Shown here piece by piece: positions 49,925-59,398 of a stretch of DNA of 64,000 nt (the first letter of the stretch is position 1; every line of letters begins with the position of its first letter). The position numbers and the translations under genes are program-made. The DNA comes from Herbaspirillum autotrophicum. Its GTDB lineage: Bacteria; Pseudomonadota; Gammaproteobacteria; Burkholderiales; Burkholderiaceae_D. The stretch is taken from positions 62,001 to 126,000 of the forward strand of contig NZ_LFLS01000014.1 in NCBI RefSeq assembly GCF_001189915.1. Direction: 5' to 3'. The notes below the pieces were generated by a model. It did not search any database and was not told where the DNA came from. It worked only from the letters and a program-made list of their open reading frames with translations.

Positions 49925-50146
49925 CTAACGCGATTGCCGACCGCGCCCAACAAGAATCCATTTTGCAACGCACAGCCGCCATAAAGTTGCCAGACGAACA
50001 ATAAAATGCGGGCAAAACCACGTCAAACGCTGTAGTGCATCGGCGCCGGAGGCACTCTGCAGCAGCGTTGCCCGGCGTTTGGCGAGCTCGGCAACGACGC
50101 CGCATGACAGCAGAAAAAACATCAAGGCGCGGCCCGGCGTCGTCAT
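49925..50146 (-). CDS. Possible small membrane-associated protein upstream of dusB
   Basis: A doubtful 73-residue ORF: MTTPGRALMFFLLSCGVVAELA, then a tail with tryptophans and basic residues. AGG lies six bases before the ATG, and third positions are GC-rich in the first half as in real genes here. No family is known. The remaining part of the 330-base gap between dusB and the phosphatase gene holds nothing recognisable. Confidence 0.28.
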   Translation of the reverse strand: MTTPGRALMFFLLSCGVVAELAKRRATLLQSASGADALQRLTWFCPHFIVRLATLWRLCVAKWILVGRGRQSR

Positions 50147-50219
50147 TTAGCACCTGACAAAAAGTAAATTTTCTACACAATATTCGACCGTGCAGAAACA
50201 CCGGATAACGATGCCGCGT

Positions 50220-50882
50220 TCAGCGATCCACTTCGTCCAGCACCGCTGCATTCAAATGTCGTACATCGCCCCATTGCGTCAGGTGCAGATGTTCACCATC
50301 CCAGCGCATGCGATTGATGCTGGCATTGAAGATGTCGAAATCGCGCTCCACCGCAAAGCTGGTGCGTTGCGACCAGCGGTGCAGGCATTCCAGCACGCCG
50401 CCATGGGTGACCACCGCGATGCGTTGCTGGCCGCGCGCCGCCGCCTGCCGCGCCAGCGCGGTCACGGCTCCGACGGCACGCGCGGAAAATTCACGCATGG
50501 TTTCCGCAATACGCTCGCCGGCCGGATAACGCACATCCGGAGCACGCGCGCGCCACGCAGCGAAATCGAGCGGATAGCGCTGCTCGATCTCGACATGCCG
50601 CAAACCCTCAAAGCCGCCATAGCAGCGTTCACGCAAAGCGACTTCAATCTGTACCGGCAAATCCTGCACATCTGCAACTGCCTGCGCAGTATCGCGGGCA
50701 CGCTGCAAATCGCTGGCAAAGATGGCGTCGAGTTGCTCATTTTCCAGCGAACGCGCCAGCGCCTGCGCCTGGCGCTGGCCAGCCTGATTCAAGCCGATGT
50801 CGGTATGTCCCTGCAAGCGCTTGTCGACATTCCAGTCTGTTTCGCCGTGACGGATCACCAGAATTTCAGTCATGGCGCTCAT
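50220..50882 (-). CDS. Histidine phosphatase / phosphoglycerate-mutase-like protein
   Basis: A 220-residue protein. LVIRHGETDWN holds the phospho-accepting histidine, SDLQRARDTA the second arginine, RERCYGGFEG the acid glutamate and VVTHGG the second histidine, so the site is complete. Cofactor-dependent mutase, alpha-ribazole phosphatase and broad phosphatase activities all occur in this group. The start at 50882 overlaps the PEBP gene stop by four bases; MTEILVIRHG, three codons in, is an alternative. Confidence 0.85.
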   Translation of the reverse strand: MSAMTEILVIRHGETDWNVDKRLQGHTDIGLNQAGQRQAQALARSLENEQLDAIFASDLQRARDTAQAVADVQDLPVQIEVALRERCYGGFEGLRHVEIEQRYPLDFAAWRARAPDVRYPAGERIAETMREFSARAVGAVTALARQAAARGQQRIAVVTHGGVLECLHRWSQRTSFAVERDFDIFNASINRMRWDGEHLHLTQWGDVRHLNAAVLDEVDR

Positions 50883-51532
50883 GCAACATGGTTGAAAGCA
50901 AGCGCCGGATTGAGCGAATACAGACCGGTCACACTGGCTTGCGCCAGCACATGCTGCTGCAACGCTGCCTTCACTGCGGCGCCGGATGGCTTGGCCGACA
51001 ACGGCAGCGTAGCGACATCCAGCGCATACAGCGTGAAAACGTAGTGATGCACGATGGCATCATTCCATGGCGGACACGGACCGTCGTAGCCAAAGTAATC
51101 ACCGGCCATCGCGGCGTCGCCGGCAAACCAGCCGGTGTAGTCATTGATGCCATGACGCGCGCCGGGCAAAGGATTGCCAGTGATATCGGGACCGCTTTTG
51201 CCGCGCGGCGTGACGCCATCGCTGAACTGACCGGCGCCAATGGTGGTTGCCGTTGGCGCGATATCGAACAGGCTCCAGTGATAGAAATCCACCCGCGGCA
51301 AATCGGCCGGAACACTGCGTCCTTGCTGATTGACGTCATCGCCGCGCGACGGCACGTCGGGGTCGCAGCACAGCAATACCAGCGATTCGGCGCCGGCCGG
51401 CACGTCGCTCCATGCCAGATGCGGATTGCGGTTGGCCGACAGCCGTACATGACTGGCCGCATCGGGAACGGCAAAGGCGAAGGTGCCGGGAATCGCGGCG
51501 CCATCCTTGAATGAATCGCTCCAGAGTTGCAT
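50879..51532 (-). CDS. YbhB/YbcL-type PEBP (Raf-kinase-inhibitor-like) protein
   Basis: A 217-residue phosphatidylethanolamine-binding-protein-fold protein. DPDVPSRGDD and HHYVFTLYALD are the conserved segments of the bacterial YbhB/YbcL branch. No signal peptide is seen, so it is cytosolic. The ATG at 51532 has AAGGAG seven bases upstream; an open frame continues 25 codons further through a 12-bp tandem repeat, but that part lacks a ribosome site. Confidence 0.88.
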   Translation of the reverse strand: MQLWSDSFKDGAAIPGTFAFAVPDAASHVRLSANRNPHLAWSDVPAGAESLVLLCCDPDVPSRGDDVNQQGRSVPADLPRVDFYHWSLFDIAPTATTIGAGQFSDGVTPRGKSGPDITGNPLPGARHGINDYTGWFAGDAAMAGDYFGYDGPCPPWNDAIVHHYVFTLYALDVATLPLSAKPSGAAVKAALQQHVLAQASVTGLYSLNPALAFNHVA

Positions 51533-51560
51533 GTTGATCTCCTTCAGAATAAGTCCGTTA

Positions 51561-51608
51561 ACTGCGTCCACTACTGCATCTACTACTGCATCTACTACTG
51601 CGTCCAAT
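51561..51608. repeat. 12-bp tandem repeat upstream of the PEBP gene
   Basis: Four tandem 12-base units of the form ACTGCRTCYACT (the last ends AAT), with a fifth degenerate unit after them. The two central units are identical; the others differ at two or three positions. It lies just before the ribosome binding site of the PEBP gene, in frame with it, and would read as DAVV repeats. Confidence 0.85.
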
Positions 51609-51636
51609 CACTGCATCGAAGCTGCGCCACTGATAT

Positions 51637-52092
51637 TTACTGCAGCGTGGCCGGCTTGACCTGCAACCAGAACGTGACCGGTCCGTCATTGGTCAGCGAC
51701 ACTTGCATGTCGGCGCCGAAGCGCCCGGTTTCAACGGTGGCGTGATCATGGCGCGCTTGCCGCACAAAATAATCGAACAGCACGCGCGCATCGGCCGGCG
51801 CTGCTGCCGGCGTGAACGATGGCCGGGTGCCGGATTGGGTATCGGCTGCCAGCGTGAATTGTGGCACCAGCAGCAAACCGCCGCTGACATCACGCAAACT
51901 GCGGTTCATCTTGCCGGCGTCATCGGCAAATACCCGATAGGTCAGCAATTTGGCCAGCAAGGTATCGGCTTCTTTTTCGGTATCGCCGCGCTCGGCGCAC
52001 AGCAATACCATCAGCCCGGCACCGATAGCGCCGATGACCTCGCCATCGACTTCCACTTCAGCGCGGCGCGCGCGTTGCAGCAGCGCGATCAT
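51637..52092 (-). CDS. dtd: D-aminoacyl-tRNA deacylase
   Basis: A 151-residue enzyme that hydrolyses D-aminoacyl-tRNAs (and Gly-tRNA-Ala). [11 protein letters not shown], the SFTPAA segment and [11 protein letters not shown] (the cross-subunit Gly-Pro motif) are seen. The ATG at 52092 overlaps the tyrS stop (ATGA). The longer reading extends over tyrS coding sequence and is rejected. Coupling of dtd to tyrS makes sense because D-Tyr-tRNA is a main substrate. Confidence 0.95.
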   Translation of the reverse strand: MIALLQRARRAEVEVDGEVIGAIGAGLMVLLCAERGDTEKEADTLLAKLLTYRVFADDAGKMNRSLRDVSGGLLLVPQFTLAADTQSGTRPSFTPAAAPADARVLFDYFVRQARHDHATVETGRFGADMQVSLTNDGPVTFWLQVKPATLQ

Positions 52093-53360
52093 GCCAGCGT
52101 GACGCGGGCGAACTTGCGCTTGCCGACCTGCACCACCAGCGTGCCGGCATCGACCTTCAAGCCCTTGTCGCTGATCACGGTGCCGTCGATACGCACGCCG
52201 CCCTGCTCCACCATGCGCAAGGCTTCCGAGGTCGACGCGCACAAGTTGGCTTGCTTGAGCAACTGACCGATACCGAGCGGCGCACCGCTCAGCGCGACTT
52301 CCGGAATATCGTCCGGAATGCCGCCCTTGGAGCGATTGACGAAGTCTGCCAGTGCGTCTTCGGCGGCCTGCTGCGAATGGAAACGTGCCACGATTTCCTG
52401 CGCCAGCGCGACCTTGATATCACGCGGATTCCTGCCGCCTTCGACTTCGCTGCGGAAGTTGGCGATAGCGGCCAGCGACTTGAACGACAGCAATTCGTAG
52501 TAGCGCCACATCATGACGTCGGAAATGCTCATCACTTTGGCAAACATGGTGTTGGCCGGTTCAGTGATGCCGATGTAATTGTTTTTCGACTTCGACATTT
52601 TCTCAACGCCGTCGAGACCTTCCAGCAATGGCATGGTCAGAATGCATTGCGGTTCCTGACCGAAGTCTTTTTGCAATTCGCGGCCGACCAGCAAATTGAA
52701 TTTCTGATCGGTGCCGCCAAGTTCCAGGTCCGACTTCAAGGCTACCGAATCGTAACCCTGCATCAGCGGATACAGGAATTCGTGCACCGAAATCGGCGTG
52801 CCTTCCTTGAAGCGCTTGGTGAAATCGTCGCGCTCCATCATGCGCGCCACCGTATAGCGCGAGGCCAGTTGAATCATGCCGCGGCTGCCGAGCGCATCAC
52901 ACCACTCGGAGTTGTAGCGAATTTCGGTTTTGGCCGCATCCAGCACCAGGCTGGCCTGGGCAAAGTAGGTCTTGGCGTTGAGTTCGATCTGCTCGCGCGT
53001 GAGCGGCGGACGGGTGGCGTTGCGGCCGGACGGGTCACCGATCATCGAGGTGAAGTCGCCGATCAGGAAAATCACGGTATGACCGAGGTCCTGCAATTGC
53101 CGCATCTTGTTCAACACCACGGTGTGTCCCAGATGCAAGTCGGGCGCAGTCGGGTCGAGTCCGAGCTTGATGCGCAGCGGCTGACCGCTTTGCTCGGCGC
53201 GCGCCAGTTTTTGCGCGAATTCGCTTTCGATCAGCAATTCATCGACGCCGCGTCTGGCAACGGCCATTGCCTCTTGCACCTTGTCGGTGATTGGCAGGAC
53301 TGCCACAGAGGCAGAAGAAGTTGTCACTTTGGACGGGGTCATTTGCTGTTCGGCGTTCAT
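52089..53360 (-). CDS. tyrS: Tyrosine--tRNA ligase
   Basis: A 423-residue class I synthetase. [13 protein letters not shown] is the HIGH motif, [14 protein letters not shown] follows, [11 protein letters not shown] is the signature KMSKS motif (the TyrZ-like form rather than KFGKS), and the C-terminal S4-type RNA-binding domain ([13 protein letters not shown]) is intact. The start is uncertain: ATG at 53360 and 53342 both lack a clear ribosome site. It overlaps dtd. Confidence 0.95.
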   Translation of the reverse strand: MNAEQQMTPSKVTTSSASVAVLPITDKVQEAMAVARRGVDELLIESEFAQKLARAEQSGQPLRIKLGLDPTAPDLHLGHTVVLNKMRQLQDLGHTVIFLIGDFTSMIGDPSGRNATRPPLTREQIELNAKTYFAQASLVLDAAKTEIRYNSEWCDALGSRGMIQLASRYTVARMMERDDFTKRFKEGTPISVHEFLYPLMQGYDSVALKSDLELGGTDQKFNLLVGRELQKDFGQEPQCILTMPLLEGLDGVEKMSKSKNNYIGITEPANTMFAKVMSISDVMMWRYYELLSFKSLAAIANFRSEVEGGRNPRDIKVALAQEIVARFHSQQAAEDALADFVNRSKGGIPDDIPEVALSGAPLGIGQLLKQANLCASTSEALRMVEQGGVRIDGTVISDKGLKVDAGTLVVQVGKRKFARVTLA

Positions 53361-53410
53361 TGATATAACTAAAAAATTGACTTTTGTAGGACAGGACCGG
53401 GTTTCCGCTT

Positions 53411-53419
53411 TGCTATAAT
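53411..53419 (+). promoter_or_regulatory. Extended -10 promoter of the M23 peptidase gene
   Basis: TGCTATAAT (TG-x-TATAAT) is a perfect extended -10; no -35 match is placed at 17 bases. The ATG is 208 bases downstream, so there would be a long untranslated leader. No gene was supported in that leader. Confidence 0.4.
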
Positions 53420-53626
53420 GCGTGCTTTCGTCTTTCTGCCGCACGCCATTGAGAAGCGCAATCAGCAGATTATTCGCTTAACCGCATTCATCATCCTGTC
53501 GGGAATCTGTAGTCAGCGCATGCTCATCGGAAGGGACCGGGGCATACAATCTGGCCAAGCAGTGCGCAAGTTTCGTGCACGCAAGCAGGTTCGAAACAGG
53601 GTAAACGTCAGATTTTAACGTATTGC

Positions 53627-55021
53627 ATGTCCCCTAAAGATAAATTCACTCGCGCATCCGCCTTATACCGTACGGCACACGCCTACTGCCACGACAAGTT
53701 TACCGGTTCGTCCCGCAAGACGCGCATCCTTTCCGCAGGCGCCCTGTTCCTGGCAGCCTGCACCTTCGGTGCCGCCGGTTTTGCTCCTGAAAATCCAGAT
53801 ACTTCCGACGCCCCGGTGCATGCCATCGTCAAGGAACTGGCATTGCCGGATTTGCAACAACAAGTCGCGCAGCTCGAAGATCAGCAACAGTATTACGTCA
53901 ACGAAGAGAAAGTCCGCTCCGGCGATACGCTGGCCACGCTGCTGACGCGTCTCGGCGTGGATGACGAAGCGGCGGCCAGCTTCATCAAGTCCGACACACT
54001 GGCGCGCGCCGTGATGCAGTTGCGCGCCGGCAAGCGTATCGTGGCGCAAACCTCGGAAGACGGCGAACTGTTGCAACTGAGCACGACGCTGACCGACGGT
54101 CGCGATGCGCCGGTGCGCAATCTGCTGATCACGCGTGACGGCGATCACTTCAAATCGCTGGATCAGCCGGCCACCCTGGAACGTCGCGTTGAAATGCGAT
54201 CCGGCGAAATCCGCTCTTCTCTGTTTGCCGCCACCGATAACGCCCAGATTCCTGACGGCGTGGCCAGCCAGATCGTTGACATGTTTGCCACCAACATCAA
54301 CTTCGCCGCCGATCTGCGTCGCGGTGACCGTTTCAATGTCGTTTACGAAACATTCTGGCACAACGGCGATCTGGTCCGCACCGGCCGCGTACTGGCGGGT
54401 GAATTCACCAATGCCGGCAGCACTTATCAGGCAGTCTGGTTCGACGAGCCGGGCAGCAAGGTCGGCGGCGGTTACTACGCCTTCGACGGCAAGTCGCTGA
54501 AGAAAGCCTTCCTCAAGTCGCCACTGGCCTTTACCCGGATTTCCTCAGGCTTCTCGATGCGTCTGCATCCTATCCTCGGCAAATGGAAACAACATACCGG
54601 CGTCGACTTTGCCGCACCAACCGGCACCCCGATTCATGCTTCCGGCGATGGCGTAGTGGATTTTGTCGGCCAGCAAAACGGCTACGGCAATATTGTCGTG
54701 CTCAAACACTGGAGCAACTACTCGACTGCCTACGGCCACATGAGCCGCTTTGCACCGGGTCTGCGCAAGGGCATGAAGATCAGTCAGGGCGATGTGATCG
54801 GCTATGTCGGCATGACCGGCTGGGCTACCGGCCCCCATCTGCACTATGAATTCCGGGTCAGCAATACGCCGCGCAATCCGCTGTCCATCGATGTGCCGAA
54901 TGCACAGGCGCTGGCAGGCAATCAGTTGCAACGCTTCCATACCGTAGCCGCCGACATGAGCCGCCGTCTGGTGCTGTTGCGTCCGGCTGGCGCTGCCGAT
55001 ATCAAACTGGCCGCCAGATAA
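53627..55021 (+). CDS. M23-family (LytM) peptidoglycan endopeptidase
   Basis: A 464-residue protein. A basic N-terminus with one hydrophobic segment (about 34-50) anchors or exports it. OapA/LysM-like N-terminal domain: VRSGDTLATLLTRLG around 95-110. The M23 domain begins with RISSGFSMRLHPILGKWKQ and shows the zinc ligands as HTGVDFAAPTGTP (His and Asp) and HLHYEFR. Such enzymes cleave cross-links and help cell growth or separation. The neighbouring anmK gene recycles the products, so this pair is coherent in wall turnover. The order tyrS-M23-anmK is common in Burkholderiales. Confidence 0.92.
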   Translation: MSPKDKFTRASALYRTAHAYCHDKFTGSSRKTRILSAGALFLAACTFGAAGFAPENPDTSDAPVHAIVKELALPDLQQQVAQLEDQQQYYVNEEKVRSGDTLATLLTRLGVDDEAAASFIKSDTLARAVMQLRAGKRIVAQTSEDGELLQLSTTLTDGRDAPVRNLLITRDGDHFKSLDQPATLERRVEMRSGEIRSSLFAATDNAQIPDGVASQIVDMFATNINFAADLRRGDRFNVVYETFWHNGDLVRTGRVLAGEFTNAGSTYQAVWFDEPGSKVGGGYYAFDGKSLKKAFLKSPLAFTRISSGFSMRLHPILGKWKQHTGVDFAAPTGTPIHASGDGVVDFVGQQNGYGNIVVLKHWSNYSTAYGHMSRFAPGLRKGMKISQGDVIGYVGMTGWATGPHLHYEFRVSNTPRNPLSIDVPNAQALAGNQLQRFHTVAADMSRRLVLLRPAGAADIKLAAR

Positions 55022-55098
55022 TACCGGGGCGCATCTGCCGCCTGCAAACCGTTGCACGAGTCACTGTAAAATACAGCAACTCATTCAACGGTTTTTTT

Positions 55099-56235
55099 AT
55101 GTCCACTCCTATTGCGGCCCCCTCCTCTTCGCTCTTCATCGGCCTCATGTCCGGCACCAGCCTCGACGGTGTCGACGGCGTGCTGGCAGCACTGCCGGCC
55201 GACGGTGCGATGACGGTGCAAGCCTCTGCCTATATTCCGTTCCCGGCTGAACTCAAGGCAGAATTGCTGGCGCTGCAAAGCAATGGCACCGATGAAATCC
55301 GGCGTGAAGCACTGGCCGCCAATGCGCTGGCCACGCACTACGCTGCATGCGTGGCGCAATTGCTGGCCGATGGCGAGATGGAGGCAGCCCAGGTCTGCGC
55401 TGTCGGGGTGCACGGGCAAACCATCCGTCATCGTCCAGAACTGGGCTTTACGCGCCAGACCAATAATCCGGCCTTGCTGGCCGAGTTGTGCGGGATTGAT
55501 GTGATTGCCGATTTCCGCAGCCGCGACGTCGCCGCCGGCGGTCAGGGTGCGCCATTGGTGCCGGCCTTTCATCGCGCCGTTTTCGGCAGCGATCAGGAAA
55601 CCCGGGTGGTGGTCAATATCGGCGGCATCAGCAATATCAGTATCCTGACGGCGCAACAAGGCACTTCCGGTTTCGATACCGGTCCCGGCAACGTGTTGAT
55701 GGATGCCTGGACCATGCGCCATCAGCAACAGCCCTATGACCGCAACGGCACCTGGGCTGCTACCGGGCAATGTCACCCGGCCTTGCTGGCCAGCTTGCGC
55801 GACGAACCTTTCCTGCACCTGACGCCGCCGAAGAGCACCGGTCGCGATCTGTTTCACATCGACTGGCTGGATGCCCGGCTGGCGCCATTCAATGGCATCA
55901 GTGCCGCTGACGTGCAAGCCACGCTGACCGCGTTCACCGCAACCACTATTGCCGATGCCATCCTGACCTACGCCACTGATGCCGACAAGGTATACGTGTG
56001 CGGCGGCGGTGCTTACAACCAGAGCCTGATGCTGGCCTTGCAGCAGGCGCTGCATGCCGGCAATTCATCGGCGCTGGTGTGTGCGACGGCGGCGCTTGGC
56101 GTACCACCCAATGAAGTGGAAGCGCTGGCCTTCGCCTGGCTGGCGCAACGTTTCACGCATCGCCTGCCCGGCAATCTGCCGGCGGTGACCGGTGCGCGCG
56201 GATTGCGGGTGTTAGGCGCGCTGTATCCGGCATAA
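55099..56235 (+). CDS. anmK: Anhydro-N-acetylmuramic acid kinase
   Basis: A 378-residue kinase that opens and phosphorylates 1,6-anhydro-MurNAc during peptidoglycan recycling. GLMSGTSLDGVDGVLA near the start, ADFRSRDVAAGGQGAPLVP, GFDTGPGNVLMD and VCGGGAYN are the hsp70/actin-like phosphate, base and catalytic segments. It lies 77 bases after the M23 peptidase stop. Confidence 0.95.
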   Translation: MSTPIAAPSSSLFIGLMSGTSLDGVDGVLAALPADGAMTVQASAYIPFPAELKAELLALQSNGTDEIRREALAANALATHYAACVAQLLADGEMEAAQVCAVGVHGQTIRHRPELGFTRQTNNPALLAELCGIDVIADFRSRDVAAGGQGAPLVPAFHRAVFGSDQETRVVVNIGGISNISILTAQQGTSGFDTGPGNVLMDAWTMRHQQQPYDRNGTWAATGQCHPALLASLRDEPFLHLTPPKSTGRDLFHIDWLDARLAPFNGISAADVQATLTAFTATTIADAILTYATDADKVYVCGGGAYNQSLMLALQQALHAGNSSALVCATAALGVPPNEVEALAFAWLAQRFTHRLPGNLPAVTGARGLRVLGALYPA

Positions 56236-56250
56236 GATTCGAGACGGCGC

Positions 56251-57381
56251 TTACGGATAACTGCGCACCGTCTCCCAGCGCTTATTGCGAACCTGATACA
56301 AACCGTAGGTCGGCACTTCCAGATTGCCCTCGGCATCAAAGGAAACCTGACCGGATGCGCCTTTGTATTTGATCTTGTGCAAGGTATTGACCAAGACCGG
56401 AGGCTCCAGCGAATCGGCTTGCCTGATGGCCGCAATCAATACGCTGACGGCATCATAGGCGAGCAAGGTTTGCGGCAAGAACGGCGAATTGAATTTGGCC
56501 CGGAAATTCTTTTCCAGCGCCTGAATGCCGCGCGTCTTTTCCAGCGGCGTGCCGTATCCCAGCATCCAGATGCCATCATCGTAGGGGCCGGCACCGGGGA
56601 ATTCAGGATTGTTGCCGCTGCCCATGATCAACAGTTTTTCCGTGCCGCCAACCTCGGCCAGACGTTTGGCGAGCGCCATGGTTTGTGGCGCGAAACCGGA
56701 AAAGAAAATCACATCGGGGGCATGGCGTTTGATGTTGGGGATGAGTACCGAGAAATCCGAAGTCTTGCTGTTGATCGACAGCCGGGTTGCAGGCGGTCCT
56801 TTTCTGAGAAACAGTTCGTTGACAACATTATCGGCCAGCGCCCGTCCGAGCTTGGTCTCGTTATCGATCACCATCACGCGCTGCGCGCGCAGCGATTTCA
56901 TCAGGGCGTCGGCAATATAGACCGCGGTTTTATCGCTGTTGCCGATCAACTGAAATACCGTCCGGTACCCGTTTTGGGTAAATGCGCGCGCCGCTGCCGC
57001 CGGAGCGATTTGCGGAATGCCGGCGTCACTGTATAGCTTGGCCGCCACGATGCTGGTGTCCGAAGTTCGATGTCCGATCACGCCCACCACGCCGGCAGCG
57101 AGCATGGAGCGCGCCACCAGCAGCGTCATGTTTTCGTCGTTCTTGTCGTCGGCAATGAAGAGTTTGAAGAGAATCTTTTGGCCACCGACACGGATATTGG
57201 CCTGATTGGCGTCATCTACCGCCAGTTGCGCACCGTCTTGCGAGACCTGACCGTGCACTACCCCTTTGGGGGTCGGCAAGCCAATCAGTACGGTACGCGT
57301 CGGTTCGTTGTCAGCTGCTGCAGCTCCCTGAGCGAAAGCCAATGCTAACGCCAGAGAAAATAATTTTCCCACCGTCTTCAT
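56251..57381 (-). CDS. LivJ-type periplasmic substrate-binding protein
   Basis: A 376-residue protein with a signal peptide (MKTVGKLFSLALALAFAQG, cleavage after AAA). Type-1 periplasmic-binding fold as in LivJ/branched-chain amino acid receptors: VVGVIGHRTSDTSIVAAKLY, IPQIAPAAAARAFT and the later DVIFFSGFAPQTMALAK. The ligand pocket specificity is not readable. No ABC permease or ATPase gene is beside it, so it is an orphan binding protein. The ATG at 57381 has a G-rich site before it; a longer start eight codons upstream is weaker. Confidence 0.85.
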   Translation of the reverse strand: MKTVGKLFSLALALAFAQGAAAADNEPTRTVLIGLPTPKGVVHGQVSQDGAQLAVDDANQANIRVGGQKILFKLFIADDKNDENMTLLVARSMLAAGVVGVIGHRTSDTSIVAAKLYSDAGIPQIAPAAAARAFTQNGYRTVFQLIGNSDKTAVYIADALMKSLRAQRVMVIDNETKLGRALADNVVNELFLRKGPPATRLSINSKTSDFSVLIPNIKRHAPDVIFFSGFAPQTMALAKRLAEVGGTEKLLIMGSGNNPEFPGAGPYDDGIWMLGYGTPLEKTRGIQALEKNFRAKFNSPFLPQTLLAYDAVSVLIAAIRQADSLEPPVLVNTLHKIKYKGASGQVSFDAEGNLEVPTYGLYQVRNKRWETVRSYP

Positions 57382-57541
57382 CTCTACCCCCCGTTGTTTG
57401 GCCAATCTGTGTGGTCAATTTTTTTGCCAGTGTAATACAAAGCAATTCTGCTTGCAGTAACGCAGGCAATTGCAGGCCGGACAGGGAAAAGGCAAGGAAG
57501 CGTCCGGGACGGAAGCGCTTCAGGTCAGTCGCAAGATGACT

Positions 57542-58507
57542 TCAGTTGAGCCAGCCACGCCGGCGGAAATACCAGAACGGGGCAATTGCCGAGGCCACCA
57601 TCATCATGATTGCCAGCGGATAGCCCAAACCCCAGTCGAGTTCAGGCATCAGTTTGAAGTTCATGCCGTAGATACTGGCAATCAGGGTAGGCGGCAGAAA
57701 CGCCACCGAGGCCACCGAGAAAATCTTGATGATCTTGTTCTGGTTGATGTTGATGAAACCGACCGTGGCATCCATCAGGAAGTTGATCTTGTCGAACAGG
57801 AATGCGGTATGGCCGTCCAGCGATTCGATATCGCGCAGAATCTGGCGCGCATCCTCGAACTGGTCTGCGCTGAGCAAGCGGCCGCGCATCAGGAAACTGA
57901 CGGCACGCCGGGTATCCATCATGTTGCGGCGGATACGGCCATTCAAGTCTTCTTCGTGCGCAATGGTATTCAGCACGGCGGCGGCATCCTGGTCGCTCAG
58001 ACTCTTTTTCAGCACGCTGAGACTGACCGCTTCCAGCTTTTGATAAATGCCTTCGAGCGCGTCCGCAGAATATTCGGCATCGGTTTCGTACAGGTCCAGC
58101 AAGACATCCCGGTAATCGCCGATGGAGCCGGGCCGCGAGCGGGCGCGCATGCGCACCAGCCGGAATACCGGCAGATCCTCGGCGTGGACTGAAAACAGAA
58201 TGTTGCGCGCCAGAATGAAAGCCACTGTCACGGTCGATGAGGTGATGTCGTCGTCTTCGAACAGAAAGTCGGTGCGCAGATGCAAGTCGCCGTTTTCAGC
58301 TTCGAAATAACGCGCCGAGGCTTCGATATCACTGAACTCGTCTTCGTCCGGCAGGGTCACGCCGTAGATGCTCTTGACCCAGGCCCGCTCTTCGTCGCTC
58401 GGTTCGGTCAGATCGACCCAGACCGGCGCGATGTTTTCGAGGTCGCCACGACTCTCGATATTGACCTGATTCAGCCGACCATTTTGCAAAACGAATACAT
58501 TAATCAT
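57542..58507 (-). CDS. corA: Magnesium/cobalt transporter CorA
   Basis: A 321-residue protein. A long cytoplasmic N-terminal domain is followed by two C-terminal spans. The selectivity motif is YGMNFKLMPEL, with the polar loop between the spans. The last residues (FRRRGWLN) are basic as in other CorA proteins. Pentameric channel for Mg2+. Single gene. Confidence 0.93.
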   Translation of the reverse strand: MINVFVLQNGRLNQVNIESRGDLENIAPVWVDLTEPSDEERAWVKSIYGVTLPDEDEFSDIEASARYFEAENGDLHLRTDFLFEDDDITSSTVTVAFILARNILFSVHAEDLPVFRLVRMRARSRPGSIGDYRDVLLDLYETDAEYSADALEGIYQKLEAVSLSVLKKSLSDQDAAAVLNTIAHEEDLNGRIRRNMMDTRRAVSFLMRGRLLSADQFEDARQILRDIESLDGHTAFLFDKINFLMDATVGFININQNKIIKIFSVASVAFLPPTLIASIYGMNFKLMPELDWGLGYPLAIMMMVASAIAPFWYFRRRGWLN

Positions 58508-58627
58508 GTGATCTCACTGTCCAACAGGTAACAACGCCGCGCAAGTACGGTTCAAGGAAACGAGCGCCAGTGTACGTTTATCGATAACGCCAGGCAAGCA
58601 CGGCCACCACCGCACGACCAGAAAACA

Positions 58628-59341
58628 TCAGCGCCCCTTCACGGCAGCCGGCAATTCCGCCGCATTCATGCGGCGCAAAATCAGATTGGTCCGATTGGCG
58701 AGGTAGGCCGAACCGCGATTCTTGTCATAAAAGCGCGGCCGCGGCAACATGACTGCCAGTCGTGCGGCCTGACTGGCGCCCAGATTGGCGGCGCTGGTGC
58801 CGTAATAATGCAGGGACGCCGCTTCGGCTCCGAACACACCGTTGCCCCACTCCACCACGTTCAGATATATCTCGAAAATTCTCTGCTTATCCATGAGAAA
58901 TTCCAGCATGTAAGTGATGACAAATTCCTGCGCCTTGCGCAAATAACTGCGCTCGCCCGACAAAAACAGATTCTTCGCCAGTTGCTGGGTAATGGTGGAA
59001 CCGCCGGCCACCACTTTGCCCTTTTTGGTATTTTTTTCATATGCCTTTTGCAAGGCATCCCAATCCACCCCCTCATGCTCTGAAAAATTGGAATCTTCAG
59101 AAGCAATGATGGCGCGTTTCAGATTGTTTGAAATGCGGTTATACGGCACCCATTTGAACTTCAATTCCGCATTCGGGTTCTTTTCCTGCAGCAACGACAA
59201 CTGATGCCGCATGAAGCTGGTGGAGTCCGGATTGTGATCAACCCACCACCAGATCTGCACGAAAAAATACAATTGCAGCAGCAGGACCAGCGTCAGCGGC
59301 AACAGGACCAGCCAGAGAATCAACTTGCGCAGGAGCTTCAT
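58628..59341 (-). CDS. mtgA: Monofunctional peptidoglycan glycosyltransferase
   Basis: A 237-residue GT51 enzyme with one N-terminal span (about 8-30). The catalytic glutamate segment is [15 protein letters not shown], followed by [16 protein letters not shown] and the second glutamate-containing segment [20 protein letters not shown]. It polymerises lipid II. Last gene of the yqiA-ubiC-RNB-tonB-aroE-mtgA block, 57 bases after aroE. Confidence 0.95.
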   Translation of the reverse strand: MKLLRKLILWLVLLPLTLVLLLQLYFFVQIWWWVDHNPDSTSFMRHQLSLLQEKNPNAELKFKWVPYNRISNNLKRAIIASEDSNFSEHEGVDWDALQKAYEKNTKKGKVVAGGSTITQQLAKNLFLSGERSYLRKAQEFVITYMLEFLMDKQRIFEIYLNVVEWGNGVFGAEAASLHYYGTSAANLGASQAARLAVMLPRPRFYDKNRGSAYLANRTNLILRRMNAAELPAAVKGR

Positions 59342-59398
59342 TATTGTTGGTGTTGTAGTCGGTTCAAATCGGTTCAGATCGTTTCTCAGCCACCGCGC

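Noticed and set aside
50184-50208. A fifth TATTCG...CCGGA site near the phosphatase gene
   Set aside because: Spacing is shorter by two bases and the A-run is missing; it does not face a nearby start codon.
51533-51607. DAVV-repeat extension of the PEBP protein
   Set aside because: The good ribosome site lies after the repeat; similarity starts at MQLWSDSF.
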